Under the pieces are notes generated by a model, which ran no database searches, was not told where the DNA came from, and worked only from the letters and a program-made list of their open reading frames with translations. DNA of 64,000 bases from Mesorhizobium sp. WSM3859 (GTDB lineage: Bacteria > Pseudomonadota > Alphaproteobacteria > Rhizobiales > Rhizobiaceae): the NCBI RefSeq assembly GCF_002295065.1, contig NZ_NSGG01000007.1, positions 62,001 to 126,000 of the forward strand. Direction: 5' to 3'. Position 1 is the stretch's first letter. Every line of letters starts with the position of its first letter. A program made the translations under genes and the position numbers. Shown here in pieces: positions 1 through 9,722 of the stretch.

Positions 1-1996
1 TGTCCTGCGGCATCGGGAAGGCGATGGAATAGCCCTGCACCTGGTCGCAGCCGATCGCCATCAGCGAGTCGAGCTCGGCCTCAGTCTCGGCGCCCTCGGC
101 GACGATCGAGATGCCCAACCCCCTGGCAAGCTCGGTGATGGCGCGCACGATCTTGGTATTGTCGCCGTTCTCGTTGATGTTCTGGACGAAGCGGCGGTCG
201 ATCTTCAGCCGGTCGATCTCGTTGGGGTTGACGTGGCTCAGAGAAGCGTAGCCGGTGCCGAAATCGTCAAGCTCCAGATGCACGCCGGCGGCGCGGATGT
301 GGCGGAGCTTCGACGCGATCCCGGTCTTCTCGTCGTCGAGGATGACGGATTCGACGATCTCCAGCGAAAGCTTTTGTGGCGCCAGCCCGGCGCGCTCCAG
401 CGTGCCAAACAGGAACGTGTCGAAATCCGGCTCGCGAAGCTCGGTGCCGGACACATTGACAGCGATGCGCCCGAAATCGATCCCGGCGCGGTCCCATTCG
501 GCGGCCTCGTTGATCGCCTTGCTGATGACGATCCGGCCGATTTCCGGCATGAAGCCGCATTTCTCGGCGACGGGAATGAACTCGCCGGGCGAGATCATGC
601 CGCGCGTGGCGTGCTTCCAGCGCACCAGCGCCTCGATGCCGCTGATCTTGCCGCTGGTCAGCGACACCTGCGGCTGGAAATAGACCTCGAAGCTCTTGTT
701 GGCGATCGCCGTGCGGATGTCCTGTTCGAGCTGCTTGCGGTAGTCGAGCTCGCGCCGCAGCTCCTCTGAGAAGAAGGAGAAATTGCCGCCGCCGAGCTTC
801 TTGGCGGAATAGAGGGCGAGGTCGGCATGGACGAGCAGGTCCTGCGCATTGTCGGCGTCGACCGGATAGACCGCGATGCCGGCGCTGGCGCCAGGCATGA
901 TGGTCGTGCCTTGGAAGGTGATCGGCTCGTTGATTTCGCCAAGGATGCGCTTGGCCAGCGCATGGATGTCCTCGGTGGTCCCGGCCCCGTTGAGGATCAT
1001 GACGAACTCGTCGCCGCCGAGCCGCGCGCAGAGATCCGACGCGCGGCAGGAATCGCGCATGCGCTGCGCCGTCACCACCAGCACATAGTCGCCGGCGGCG
1101 TGTCCGAGCGTATCATTGATCTGCTTGAAGCGGTCGAGATCGAACTGGACCACCGCCAGGCGCTCGCGGCGCCGGTGCGCCCCCTTGATCAGGGTGTCGA
1201 AATGGTCGGTCAGGAAGGTGCGGTTATGCAGGCCGGTCAACCCGTCATGCACGGCGATGAAGGCCATGGAGTTGCGCGCATCGACCAGCTCGCGCGTCTT
1301 GCGCAGGATAGCGTTGGACATCGGCCGGAAGATGAACAGCGCCACCAGCACAATGACGCCGAGGGTGGCGAAAAACAGCGTACGGTGCAGGTCGAGGATG
1401 CTGCTTGATTTTTCGTCGGCGAAGGCGCTGATGCGCTGGCCGAGCGCGGCGTAGCCCGACAGTGTCGCATTGGCGACGGAAGCGTCGAGGCCGGCGCGTT
1501 CATCGCCACCCTTGTAGCCGTCGCTCTGCATGCCGAGCTGCGACGCGAGCGACGAGATAAGCCTGTCGCCATTGGCGACGAGCCCCACCGAGAAATAATC
1601 GAGGTGGAACGGCTTGCTGAACAGGACGTATTCGATCGACTTCGGATCGTTGCGTGCCGGCGACAGCGGATCGGCGCCGGTCTCCTTGAGCAGCCGGTCG
1701 TAATTGGTCTCGAACTCGCCCGTCGCCTGCTTGAGCGCGGTGACCAGCGCCGGCTGCTTGTCGCGCGAGGCAGCACCCGTGGCGCTGGCCAGGAAGACGA
1801 TGCGCTGCGACAGCGCCTTCTGCATCGAGACGATGTCGAGCAGCGCGTCATTATGCTGCTGCTGCGCCATCAGCTGCTGCAGAAGAATGAAGGAGGCCAC
1901 CACCATGGCGGCAATGATCGTCAGCGCCAGCCAGTAGCCGGTCTTGATGAGCAGGATCAGCTTGCGTGAAACGCTATGCACTGGCTGCTGCGACAT
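1..1996 (-). CDS. Membrane-bound GGDEF/EAL protein (partial, C-terminus beyond the window)
   Basis: A c-di-GMP turnover enzyme with both cyclase and phosphodiesterase domains; 665 codons are present and the frame is still open at base 1. Order seen: TM helix near residues 14-36, a periplasmic region with an LSQRI stretch like that of PilJ-type sensor domains, a second TM near 204-224, GGDEF at 327-331 and EAL at 455-457. RASD lies five residues before GGDEF, matching the RxxD allosteric inhibition site, so a cyclase would be product-inhibited. The EAL signature context is IEALVRW. The ATG at 1996 is followed at once by the short N-tail and first helix. Which activity dominates, and what the periplasmic part senses, cannot be told from the sequence. 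Confidence 0.9.
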   Translation of the reverse strand, partial: MSQQPVHSVSRKLILLIKTGYWLALTIIAAMVVASFILLQQLMAQQQHNDALLDIVSMQKALSQRIVFLASATGAASRDKQPALVTALKQATGEFETNYDRLLKETGADPLSPARNDPKSIEYVLFSKPFHLDYFSVGLVANGDRLISSLASQLGMQSDGYKGGDERAGLDASVANATLSGYAALGQRISAFADEKSSSILDLHRTLFFATLGVIVLVALFIFRPMSNAILRKTRELVDARNSMAFIAVHDGLTGLHNRTFLTDHFDTLIKGAHRRRERLAVVQFDLDRFKQINDTLGHAAGDYVLVVTAQRMRDSCRASDLCARLGGDEFVMILNGAGTTEDIHALAKRILGEINEPITFQGTTIMPGASAGIAVYPVDADNAQDLLVHADLALYSAKKLGGGNFSFFSEELRRELDYRKQLEQDIRTAIANKSFEVYFQPQVSLTSGKISGIEALVRWKHATRGMISPGEFIPVAEKCGFMPEIGRIVISKAINEAAEWDRAGIDFGRIAVNVSGTELREPDFDTFLFGTLERAGLAPQKLSLEIVESVILDDEKTGIASKLRHIRAAGVHLELDDFGTGYASLSHVNPNEIDRLKIDRRFVQNINENGDNTKIVRAITELARGLGISIVAEGAETEAELDSLMAIGCDQVQGYSIAFPMPQD

Positions 1997-2286
1997 AACT
2001 TGAGTGACCCCTTCGGTCGACGGATTCCTGCCTTGGAACTCGCGGCGGGAAGACGTTTGCCTTGAAAGGGTTAACAGCTCGGCAAGGTGGCCAGCCGCGA
2101 TCGCGGCGGCGCGACAAAGCTCGCAAGATGGTTAGCACGTCCTTTCCCGCGCACTCCATTTTTGCATGCATCCGCGCAAAGGATTGCGACCGGGCTTTCA
2201 CGACGCCACCGAAGCGGTCGCTTTTGCGATGGATTTTTTGCAGCCGTGGCGCGACAGTCCGGCTCGAACCGAACAGGGCCGGACCT

Positions 2287-3474
2287 ATGAGCAAAGCATT
2301 TCTCTCCCACATCGACAGCGAGCTCCAAGGCCTGAAATCGGCCGGGCTCTACAAATCCGAGCGGGTGATTTCCTCCATGCAGTCCGCCGAGATCGAGGTC
2401 GGCGGCGAAAAGGTGCTGAACTTCTGCGCCAACAACTATCTCGGTCTCGCCGACAGCCTGGACCTGCGCGACGCGGCAAAGCAGGCGCTCGACCGCTACG
2501 GCTACGGCATGGCTTCGGTGCGCTTCATCTGCGGCACACAGGAAGAGCACAAGGAGCTCGAGGCGACGATCTCGTCCTTCCTCGGCATGGACGACACCAT
2601 CCTCTACTCCTCTTGCTTCGACGCCAATGGCGGGCTGTTCGAGACGCTGCTTGGCGAGGAGGACGCCATCATTTCGGACGCGTTGAACCACGCCTCGATC
2701 ATCGACGGCGTCAGGTTGTCGAAGGCAAAGCGCTTCCGCTATGCCAACAACGATATGGCCGATCTCGAGGCGCGGCTGAAGGAGGCGAAGGACTGCCGCT
2801 TCCGGCTGATCGCTACCGATGGCGTGTTCTCGATGGATGGCATCATCGCCAATCTGCAGGGCGTCTGCGATCTGGCCGAGAAATACGACGCGATGGTCAT
2901 GGTCGACGACAGCCACGCGGTCGGCTTCGTCGGCAGGAACGGCCGCGGCTCGGCCGAGCATTGCGGTGTCGAGGGCAGGGTGGACATCATCACCGGCACG
3001 CTCGGCAAGGCGCTGGGTGGCGCCTCGGGCGGCTACACGTCGGGCAAGAGAGAGGTCGTCGACTGGCTGCGCCAGCGCTCGCGGCCCTATCTCTTTTCCA
3101 ACACGCTGATGCCGGCCATCGCCGGCGCCTCGATCAAGGTGTTCGACCTGATCCGCAATGGCGATGCGCTGCGCCAGCGCCTATATGCCAATGCGGACCG
3201 GTTCAGGTCCAAGATGGGTAAGCTCGGCTTTACGCTTGCCGGCGCCGACCACCCGATCATTCCGGTGATGCTGGGCGACGCGGCACTGGCGCAGGAGATG
3301 GCCGCGCGCATGCTGAAACGCGGCATCTACGTCATCGGCTTCTCCTTCCCGGTGGTGCCGAAGGGCCAGGCGCGTATCCGCACGCAGATGTCGGCGGCGC
3401 ACTCCAGTGCCGATATCGATCGCGCAGTCGAAGCGTTCGGCGAGGTCGGCGAGGAACTGGGCGTGATTACATGA
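2287..3474 (+). CDS. kbl: 2-amino-3-ketobutyrate CoA ligase (glycine C-acetyltransferase)
   Basis: PLP-dependent alpha-oxoamine synthase family enzyme that cleaves 2-amino-3-ketobutyrate with CoA into glycine and acetyl-CoA, the second step of threonine degradation. 395 aa, close to the roughly 398 of E. coli Kbl. The Schiff-base Lys is expected at 241 in [10 protein letters not shown], and the cofactor-binding DDSHAVGF is present. The ATG at 2287 gives the family-typical MSKAFLSHI start; the same frame stays open upstream, but that stretch has no family character. tdh follows 52 bases later on the same strand, so the pair forms the usual kbl-tdh operon. The roughly 290 bases upstream, between this gene and the GGDEF/EAL gene, show nothing I can name. 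Confidence 0.95.
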   Translation: MSKAFLSHIDSELQGLKSAGLYKSERVISSMQSAEIEVGGEKVLNFCANNYLGLADSLDLRDAAKQALDRYGYGMASVRFICGTQEEHKELEATISSFLGMDDTILYSSCFDANGGLFETLLGEEDAIISDALNHASIIDGVRLSKAKRFRYANNDMADLEARLKEAKDCRFRLIATDGVFSMDGIIANLQGVCDLAEKYDAMVMVDDSHAVGFVGRNGRGSAEHCGVEGRVDIITGTLGKALGGASGGYTSGKREVVDWLRQRSRPYLFSNTLMPAIAGASIKVFDLIRNGDALRQRLYANADRFRSKMGKLGFTLAGADHPIIPVMLGDAALAQEMAARMLKRGIYVIGFSFPVVPKGQARIRTQMSAAHSSADIDRAVEAFGEVGEELGVIT

Positions 3475-3526
3475 ACGGCTGGCGCCAAAAAACCGTCCCG
3501 GATCAAGCGATTCAAGGAAGAAATGA

Positions 3527-4561
3527 ATGTCCAACATGATGAAGGCGCTGGTGAAGGCCAAGGCCGAGCCGGGCATCTGGATGGAAGAGGTGCCGGTGCC
3601 TGAGATCGGCCCCAACGACGTGCTGATCAAGGTCAAGAAGACCGCGATCTGCGGCACCGACGTCCACATCTACAATTGGGACCAGTGGGCGCAGAAGACC
3701 GTGCCTGTGCCGATGGTGACTGGGCATGAATTCGTCGGCACCGTTGCCGACTTCGGCGCGGCGGTAACCGAATACAAGGTCGGCCAGCGCGTCTCCGGCG
3801 AAGGCCATATCGTCTGCGGCCATTGCCGCAACTGTCGCGCGGGCAGGGGCCATCTCTGCCGCAACACGCTCGGCGTCGGCGTCAACCGTCCCGGCGCCTT
3901 CGGCGAGTATATGGTCATCCCGCAGCACAATGTCGTGCCGATCCCCGACGACGTGCCGGACGAGATCGCCGCCATCTTCGATCCGCTGGGCAATGCCGTT
4001 CACACCGCATTGTCCTTCGACCTGGTCGGCGAGGACGTGCTGGTCACCGGCGCAGGCCCGATCGGCATCATGGGCGCGCTGGTCGCGCAATGTGTCGGCG
4101 CGCGCAAGGTCGTCATCACCGACATCAACCCGGCCCGGCTGGACCTGGCGCGCGAGCTCGGCGTCCAGCATGTCGTCGACGCCTCGAAGGAAAAGCTGCG
4201 CGACGTAATGCCTTCGATCGGCATGACCGAAGGTTTTGACGTCGGGCTGGAGATGTCGGGCGCAGCACCGGCCTTCCGCGACATGATCGACACCATGAAC
4301 AATGGCGGCAAGATCGCCATTTTGGGCATCGCGCCCACCGGCTTCGAGATCGACTGGAACAAGGTCATCTTCAAGATGCTGCATCTGAAGGGCATCTACG
4401 GCCGCGAGATGTTCGAGACCTGGTACAAGATGATCGCCCTGGTGCAGGGGCCGCTGGATGTTTCGGGGCTGATCACACATCGCATCGGGATCGATGATTT
4501 CCAGGTTGGCTTCGACGCGATGCGGAGCGGTAGTTCGGGTAAGGTGGTGATGGATTGGTAG
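3527..4561 (+). CDS. tdh: L-threonine 3-dehydrogenase
   Basis: Zinc- and NAD-dependent MDR dehydrogenase that oxidises L-threonine to 2-amino-3-ketobutyrate, the substrate of Kbl next door. 344 aa. Catalytic zinc residues are Cys42 in ICGTDVH and the His/Glu of GHEFVG; the structural zinc cluster is the Cys-rich [10 protein letters not shown] segment near residue 100. The Rossmann motif is [11 protein letters not shown] near 170. An AAGGAAG ribosome site lies six bases before the ATG at 3527; the overlapping ATG at 3523 is out of frame. Confidence 0.95.
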   Translation: MSNMMKALVKAKAEPGIWMEEVPVPEIGPNDVLIKVKKTAICGTDVHIYNWDQWAQKTVPVPMVTGHEFVGTVADFGAAVTEYKVGQRVSGEGHIVCGHCRNCRAGRGHLCRNTLGVGVNRPGAFGEYMVIPQHNVVPIPDDVPDEIAAIFDPLGNAVHTALSFDLVGEDVLVTGAGPIGIMGALVAQCVGARKVVITDINPARLDLARELGVQHVVDASKEKLRDVMPSIGMTEGFDVGLEMSGAAPAFRDMIDTMNNGGKIAILGIAPTGFEIDWNKVIFKMLHLKGIYGREMFETWYKMIALVQGPLDVSGLITHRIGIDDFQVGFDAMRSGSSGKVVMDW

Positions 4562-4591
4562 GGGCTTCGACGGAGACGTCGAGTTCCTTCG

Positions 4592-4749
4592 CCCCCCTCT
4601 CTGTCCTGCCGGACATCTCCCCCTCAAGGGGGGAGATTGGCCGTCACGCCGGCCTCCGCCAATCGCAGACGGTGCAAGACGAGCGCCGTCGCCAAAACTG
4701 CCAATCTCCCCCCAAGAGGGGGAGATGTCCGGCAGGACAGAGAGGGGGC
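4592..4749. repeat. Palindromic intergenic repeat, family A, copy 1
   Basis: Arms of about 48 bases (4592-4641 and 4700-4749) are near-perfect inverted complements. They carry CTCTGTCCTGCCGGACATC and a run of C then G, and enclose a roughly 58-base loop. A second copy with the same arms lies at 20767-20920. It fills most of the space between tdh and the convergent MarR gene and may act as a bidirectional transcription end. No coding potential. Confidence 0.85.
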
Positions 4750-4763
4750 CTCGCACCAGCCAA

Positions 4764-5210
4764 TCAGGTCTTTTCTTCCAAAGCTTTTTCCAGCGCCGCC
4801 ACCCCCCTCACGATCGCCGCGCGCTCCGCCTCGCTCAACCTCGCCAGCAGCTCCCTTTCAAACGCCTTCGCCAGCGGCACCATTTCCCGATAGGCAGCAA
4901 CTCCCGTCTTCGTCAGCGTCAGGTGCTCGACGCGCCGATCGTTCTCGTCCGGCGTGCGCGTCAGCCAGCGCCGGCGCTCCAGTTCGGCCACGGCGCGAGA
5001 AACCTTGGTCTTGTGCATGGCTGACTGCTCGCCCAGCGCCGTCGCCGTCATCGTGCCGCGCTGGCCGAGGCCTGAGAGCGTGCGCCATTCCGGCCGCGTC
5101 AGGCCGTGGCGCTCCTTGTAGATGCGGGAAAACTCGCGGCTGACGGTGTCCGCAAGTCGGTAGAGACGGTACGGGAGAAAGCTTTCCAGTTCGAGGATTT
5201 CAGGTTCCAT
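4764..5210 (-). CDS. MarR family regulator, probable repressor of the homogentisate genes
   Basis: 148 aa winged-helix regulator. The helix-turn-helix spans roughly residues 45-75 (LTRPEWRTLSGLGQ to HKTKVSRAVAELE), followed by the DENDRR wing typical of MarR proteins. The ATG at 5210 is chosen because GGAG lies about eight bases upstream; the frame stays open far beyond it but lacks family character. It is divergent from hmgA with a 129-base gap that holds an imperfect palindrome (5259-5274). Rhizobial and pseudomonad hmgA genes are often controlled by a divergent regulator responding to homogentisate; that role here is inferred from position. Confidence 0.88.
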   Translation of the reverse strand: MEPEILELESFLPYRLYRLADTVSREFSRIYKERHGLTRPEWRTLSGLGQRGTMTATALGEQSAMHKTKVSRAVAELERRRWLTRTPDENDRRVEHLTLTKTGVAAYREMVPLAKAFERELLARLSEAERAAIVRGVAALEKALEEKT

Positions 5211-5258
5211 GAAGCGCTCCCCGGGATGCAGCGGGCCGTTGATAGTTACATTTTTGAT

Positions 5259-5274
5259 GGTTACAAATGAAACC
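5259..5274. promoter_or_regulatory. Candidate MarR operator between marR-like gene and hmgA
   Basis: GGTTACAAATGAAACC is a 16-base imperfect palindrome with six of eight base pairs matching across the centre. A second GTTACA occurs 15 bases upstream at 5245-5250. It sits in the divergent promoter gap, the usual location for a MarR-type autoregulated site. Binding is inference. Confidence 0.5.
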
Positions 5275-5339
5275 AGTTTGGTCAACATCGCCGACCGGCC
5301 AGCACTGTGGGGCTGGACGTCGGGATCAGGGAGGATCGG

Positions 5340-6653
5340 ATGGGCTTTTCCTACATGCCGGGCTTCGGCAATGATTTCGAGACCGAGACTCTGCCTGGCT
5401 CGCTGCCGCAGGGCCGCAACTCGCCGCAGCGGCCAGCCTATGGTCTCTATGCCGAGCAGCTTTCCGGCTCGCCCTTCACCGCGCCGCGCGGCACCAACGA
5501 ACGCTCCTGGCTCTACCGCATCCGTCCGAGCGTAAAGCACACCGGCCGCTTCAAGGGCGCGAGCTACCCTTTGTGGAAGACAGGCCCCAACATCGGCGAT
5601 CATGAGCTGGCGCTCGGCCAATACCGCTGGAATCCGACGCCGATGCCTTCCGAGCCGACGGACTTCATCTCCGGCATGCGCACCTTCACCACGGCCGGCG
5701 ACGCCGTCGGCCAGTCCGGCATGGCGGCGCATGTCTATGTCGCCAACCGCTCGATGGTCGACGATCATTTCTTCAACGCTGACGGCGAGCTCATGATTGT
5801 GCCCCAGGTCGGCGCTCTGCGCTTCGTCACCGAGATGGGTGTGATCGAGCTTCGGCCCGGCGAGATCGCCGTGCTCCCGCGCGGCCTGGTCTTCAAAGTC
5901 GAGCTCGCCGACAAGGAGGCGCGCGGCTATGTCTGCGAGAACTATGGCGCCAAGTTCACCATGCCCGACCGCGGCCCGATCGGCGCCAATTGCCTGGCCA
6001 ATCCGCGCGACTTCAAGACGCCCTGCGCCTGGTTCGAGGAGAAGGAGACGCCGTGCCGGCTAATCGTCAAATGGTGCGGCTCTTTCAACGTCACCGAGCT
6101 CGGCCATTCGCCGCTCGACGTAGTCGCGTGGCACGGCAATTACGCGCCCTACAAATATGATCTCGCTACCTTTTCGCCGGTCGGCGCCATCCTGTTCGAC
6201 CACCCCGACCCATCGATCTTCACCGTGCTGACGGCGCCGAGCGGCGAGGAGGGCACCGCCAATGTCGACTTCGTCATCTTCCCGCCGCGCTGGCTGGTGG
6301 CGGAAAACACCTTCCGGCCACCCTGGTACCATCGCAACATCATGAGCGAGTTCATGGGCCTGATCCACGGCCAGTACGACGCGAAGGAGGAAGGCTTTGT
6401 GCCGGGCGGCATCAGCCTGCACAATCAGATGCTGGCGCATGGGCCGGACGCTTCCGGCTTCGAGAAGGCGACGCGGGCCGAGCTGAAGCCGGTCAAGCTC
6501 GACAACACCATGGCCTTCATGTTCGAGACGCGCTTTCCGCAGATGCTGACGCGCTACGCCGCCGAGCTCGGCACCTTGCAGGAGAACTACATCGACTGCT
6601 GGGCCGACCTGAAGAAGCGGTTTAACGGCACGCCCGAGGGTGACTGGTCTTGA
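5340..6653 (+). CDS. hmgA: Homogentisate 1,2-dioxygenase
   Basis: Non-haem iron cupin enzyme that opens the ring of homogentisate to maleylacetoacetate in tyrosine and phenylalanine catabolism. 437 aa, normal length. Conserved blocks seen: [11 protein letters not shown] at the N-terminus, the active-site block [14 protein letters not shown] near residue 325, and the HGPD segment near 370. The ATG at 5340 is preceded by AGGGAGG. An in-frame GTG at 5307 is less likely because it has no ribosome site. The stop overlaps the TTG start of the next gene, showing translational coupling. Confidence 0.95.
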   Translation: MGFSYMPGFGNDFETETLPGSLPQGRNSPQRPAYGLYAEQLSGSPFTAPRGTNERSWLYRIRPSVKHTGRFKGASYPLWKTGPNIGDHELALGQYRWNPTPMPSEPTDFISGMRTFTTAGDAVGQSGMAAHVYVANRSMVDDHFFNADGELMIVPQVGALRFVTEMGVIELRPGEIAVLPRGLVFKVELADKEARGYVCENYGAKFTMPDRGPIGANCLANPRDFKTPCAWFEEKETPCRLIVKWCGSFNVTELGHSPLDVVAWHGNYAPYKYDLATFSPVGAILFDHPDPSIFTVLTAPSGEEGTANVDFVIFPPRWLVAENTFRPPWYHRNIMSEFMGLIHGQYDAKEEGFVPGGISLHNQMLAHGPDASGFEKATRAELKPVKLDNTMAFMFETRFPQMLTRYAAELGTLQENYIDCWADLKKRFNGTPEGDWS

Positions 6654-7543
6654 GCGCCGAAGAAGTGGATCGTCTCGTGCTGCTGGGTTCCAAGGGCGGC
6701 CCGGCGTTGCGGCCGGGCGGCCCGTGGCCGAGCTCGTCGCTGCTGGAACTCGGTGGGCGTACCATCGTCGTCGATTGCGGGCTGGGCGTGACGCGCGGCC
6801 TGGTCGATGCCGGCATCAGCCTCAAGGCGCTCGACATGATCTTCGTCACGCACCTCCATTCGGACCATGTTCTGGAACTCGGGCCGCTGATCCACACCGC
6901 CTGGACGGCGGGGCTGGCGACGCCGTTGACCGTTTTCGGACCGCCCGGCACCGGCCGTTACTGGCAGAGGTTCTGCCAGGCGATGGAGTTCGACATCGAG
7001 ATCCGCATCGTCGACGAGGGTCGTCCGGATATCCGCAAGCTGGTTTCGGTCGAGGAGTTCGCCGAAGGATCGGTTCTGGACGAGCGAGGGCTGACGGTAT
7101 CGGCGCTGCGCGTCGAACATCCGCCGGTGACCGACTGCTTCGCGCTGCGTTTCGAGCATGGCGGCAGGAGCGTGGTTTTTTCCGCCGACACCGCCTTCTT
7201 TCCGCCGCTGGCCGAGTTTGCGCGTGGCGCCGACATTCTCGTCCATGAGGCCATGCTGGAGGAAGGCGTCGAAAGGCTAGTCGCCCGGACCGGCAACGGC
7301 GCGCGGCTTCGCGAGCACCTCTTCGCCAGCCACAGCCTGGCGGAGGAAGCCGGCCGCATTGCCAGCGATGCCGGCGTGCGGCGGCTGATGCTCAACCATC
7401 TCATTCCGGCCGACGATCCGGCGATCGCCGAAGCCGATTGGCTCGCCGCTGTCAGGAAAACTTGGCCGGGTGACTTGACGATCGCCCGCGACGGCCTTGT
7501 TGTGGGGCTGGAACGAGAAGCGTCGCGAAAACGTGGGAATTAG
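6650..7543 (+). CDS. MBL-fold metal-dependent hydrolase
   Basis: 297 aa metallo-beta-lactamase-fold hydrolase of the RNase Z/arylsulfatase-like kind. Zinc-binding HLHSDH lies at 68-73, with SADTAFF (Asp ligand) and a late HEAM and MLNHLIP (His ligands). The TTG start overlaps the hmgA stop (TTGA), so it is co-translated with hmgA and probably belongs to the homogentisate operon. The substrate is unknown; an ester or lactone from aromatic breakdown is possible but not shown. Confidence 0.85.
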   Translation: MSAEEVDRLVLLGSKGGPALRPGGPWPSSSLLELGGRTIVVDCGLGVTRGLVDAGISLKALDMIFVTHLHSDHVLELGPLIHTAWTAGLATPLTVFGPPGTGRYWQRFCQAMEFDIEIRIVDEGRPDIRKLVSVEEFAEGSVLDERGLTVSALRVEHPPVTDCFALRFEHGGRSVVFSADTAFFPPLAEFARGADILVHEAMLEEGVERLVARTGNGARLREHLFASHSLAEEAGRIASDAGVRRLMLNHLIPADDPAIAEADWLAAVRKTWPGDLTIARDGLVVGLEREASRKRGN

Positions 7544-7570
7544 TAGGCCAAGGCCAAGACCGGATTTTAG

Positions 7571-7999
7571 ATGGCTAAGGATTTCGACCCAGACTACTGC
7601 GAATCTAAGGAAGCCATTCCTCTCGTGCATGCACTGGGTTTGATCTCTATCGATTGGAATATGACAGAGCAATTTATGACGGCCCTCATTTGGAATTACG
7701 TCGGTGGTCACGAAATTGGGATGTCGGTTACTAACAATATTGGAAATAGATCTAAGGCAGATATGTTGCTCGATCTCGCAAAGAAATTTGAGAAAGATAA
7801 GAAGATATTATTAAATATAGAGCAAACTGTAAAAGCTTTCAACATATTGCGAGATAATCGTAATATGTTGATGCATTCTCACACGGTGGACAAAAACAAG
7901 AACGGGCATTGTGAATGGAGAAGGCAGAACCCAAAAGCTCCTTTGGGAAGCGTAGGGATGATTGCTGATCTGGAAGATCTATATGAGGTAAGGGATTGA
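7571..7999 (+). CDS. Hypothetical AT-rich protein with a HEPN-like RNxxxH motif
   Basis: 142 aa, no family recognised with confidence. Predicted mostly helical. RNMLMH near residue 97 fits the Rx4-6H motif of HEPN-domain RNases, and the preceding NRSKADMLLDLAKK helix resembles the first helices of such domains. The gene and the roughly 165 bases after it are strikingly AT-rich, with runs such as aaagataagaagatatt, unlike the GC-rich genes on both sides. Codon use therefore points to recent acquisition. After the stop the same frame reads on for nine codons before another stop, so the C-terminus may be clipped. It lies 27 bases after the MBL gene and would be co-transcribed with the homogentisate operon. 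Confidence 0.6.
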   Translation: MAKDFDPDYCESKEAIPLVHALGLISIDWNMTEQFMTALIWNYVGGHEIGMSVTNNIGNRSKADMLLDLAKKFEKDKKILLNIEQTVKAFNILRDNRNMLMHSHTVDKNKNGHCEWRRQNPKAPLGSVGMIADLEDLYEVRD

Positions 8000-8166
8000 T
8001 ATATGTATGCTTGGGAAACACATTACTGAATTATATATCATGACTATGCCGAATAAAAGAGAGAACTCAAACGAAGTCTCTCTGGAGTTGTTTAAAACTC
8101 CAAGGCGACTTAAGCAGGTTAAGTAGTTCATAGTTCTTTGAAATTTCACCTCGGAGGAGCCTTAGA

Positions 8167-9180
8167 ATGAAGCTTGCCACATTGAAGAACGGGACGCGCG
8201 ACGGAAAACTGGTCGTGGTCTCGCGCGACCTGACGCGGTTCACCGATGCCTCCTTCCTTGTGCCGACGCTGCAGGCCGCGCTCGACGACTGGCGTCGCAT
8301 TGCTCCGCATCTCGCGACGTTGGCGGAATCGCTCGAGATCAACGCGGTACCGTCGGAGCGCTTCCATGAACACAACGCGCATTCGCCGCTGCCGCGGGCC
8401 TATCAGTGGGCAGACGGCTCGGCCTATGTGAACCATGTCGAGCTGGTGCGGAAGGCCCGCGGCGCCGAGATGCCGGCAAGCTTCTGGACCGATCCGCTGA
8501 TCTACCAAGGCGGCTCGGACAGTTTTGTTCCCCCGCGCGATCCGATCCGCATGGCCGACGAAGCCTTCGGCATCGACATGGAGGCCGAGGTCGCCGTGAT
8601 TGTCGACGATGTGCCGATGGGCGCGAGCCTGGATGAGGCGGGGGAGGCGATCCGCCTCGTCATGCTGGTCAACGACGTGACGCTGCGCGCCATCACCGGG
8701 CCGGAGCTGGCCAAAGGCTTCGGCTTCTTCCAGTCGAAACCGTCTTCCGCATTCTCACCTGTCGCTGTCACGCCCGACGAGCTGGGCGATACCTGGGATG
8801 GCGGCAAGGTCAGCCTGCCGCTGCTCGCCGATCTCAACGGCAAGCCCTTCGGCCGCGCCAATGCCGGCGTCGACATGACCTTCGATTTTCCGGCGCTGAT
8901 CGCGCACGCAGCAAAAACCCGGCCGCTTGCCGCCGGAACCATCATCGGCTCCGGCACCGTCTCCAACAAGCTGAATGGCGGGCCGGGAAAGCCTGTCTCT
9001 GCGGGTGGGGCCGGCTATTCCTGCATCGCCGAACTGCGCATGATCGAGACCATCGAAGGCGGCGAGCCGAAGACGCCCTTCCTGCGTTTCGGCGACACGG
9101 TGCGCATCGAGATGAAGGACAAGGCGGGCCATTCGATCTTCGGCGCCATCGAGCAGAAGGTCGAGAAATACGAGGGGTGA
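8167..9180 (+). CDS. Fumarylacetoacetate hydrolase family protein
   Basis: 337 aa FAH-fold enzyme, the bacterial short form found beside hmgA. Expected reaction: fumarylacetoacetate to fumarate and acetoacetate, the last step of tyrosine degradation. Metal-ligand region DMEAEVAVIVDDV lies near residues 139-151, with ITGPELAKGFGF and GSGTVSNKL further on, as in the family. GGAGG at 8152-8156 precedes the ATG. A separate maleylacetoacetate isomerase gene is not seen in this window. The end overlaps the GTG start of the DinB-like gene (GTGA). Confidence 0.88.
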   Translation: MKLATLKNGTRDGKLVVVSRDLTRFTDASFLVPTLQAALDDWRRIAPHLATLAESLEINAVPSERFHEHNAHSPLPRAYQWADGSAYVNHVELVRKARGAEMPASFWTDPLIYQGGSDSFVPPRDPIRMADEAFGIDMEAEVAVIVDDVPMGASLDEAGEAIRLVMLVNDVTLRAITGPELAKGFGFFQSKPSSAFSPVAVTPDELGDTWDGGKVSLPLLADLNGKPFGRANAGVDMTFDFPALIAHAAKTRPLAAGTIIGSGTVSNKLNGGPGKPVSAGGAGYSCIAELRMIETIEGGEPKTPFLRFGDTVRIEMKDKAGHSIFGAIEQKVEKYEG

Positions 9181-9719
9181 AGGTGACCTTGCTCGATCAC
9201 CTGCGCCGGATGGCGCGCAACAATCTGTGGTCGAACGACCGGCTCTACCGCGCCGTGCTCGCGCTGCGGCCCGGCGAGTTCGAGGCCGGGCGCGTCAGCT
9301 TCTTTTCGTCGATCAGGGAGACGCTCAACCACATCCTCGCGGTCGATCTTCTCTATCTCGATTTCCTGACCGATGGTGGTCTCGGCGCCTCGGCCTATGA
9401 CGACTTCGCGCCGTTGGACGATGCGGTGAGTCTGGCGGCCGCGCAGGCCGATTTCGACCGCAAGCTGATCGCCCTCTGCGACGGCCTGTCGGAGGCCGAT
9501 CTCGACCGGCGCGTCATCACCGACCGGCGCGAGGACGGCAAGATCCCCGAGCGCATCGGCGACATTCTTGCGCATGTCTTCCTGCACGACATCCACCATC
9601 GCGGCCAGGTGCATGCCATGCTCTCCGGCACCTCGGTAGCGCCGCCGCAATTGGATGAGTTCTTGCTCGATTATGATATTAAGCTGAGGAAGGACGAGGT
9701 CGAGCGGCTGGGGCTCTGA
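9177..9719 (+). CDS. DinB family protein
   Basis: 180 aa four-helix-bundle protein of the DinB/YfiT metalloenzyme superfamily. Family features seen: NNLWSNDRLY in helix 1, ETLNHILAVD in helix 2 (His ligand), and HDIHHRGQVHAM near residue 138 carrying the other His ligands. It is translationally coupled to the FAH gene. Some members use glutathione or bacillithiol in thiol transfer, and the maleylacetoacetate isomerase step is otherwise missing here, so a thiol-dependent isomerase role is a speculative possibility. Confidence 0.82.
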   Translation: MKVTLLDHLRRMARNNLWSNDRLYRAVLALRPGEFEAGRVSFFSSIRETLNHILAVDLLYLDFLTDGGLGASAYDDFAPLDDAVSLAAAQADFDRKLIALCDGLSEADLDRRVITDRREDGKIPERIGDILAHVFLHDIHHRGQVHAMLSGTSVAPPQLDEFLLDYDIKLRKDEVERLGL

Positions 9720-9722
9720 TTG

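Noticed and set aside
5211..5768. Upstream extension of the MarR gene
   Set aside because: It would run through the divergent promoter and into hmgA on the other strand, has no family similarity, and a good ribosome site exists at the shorter start.
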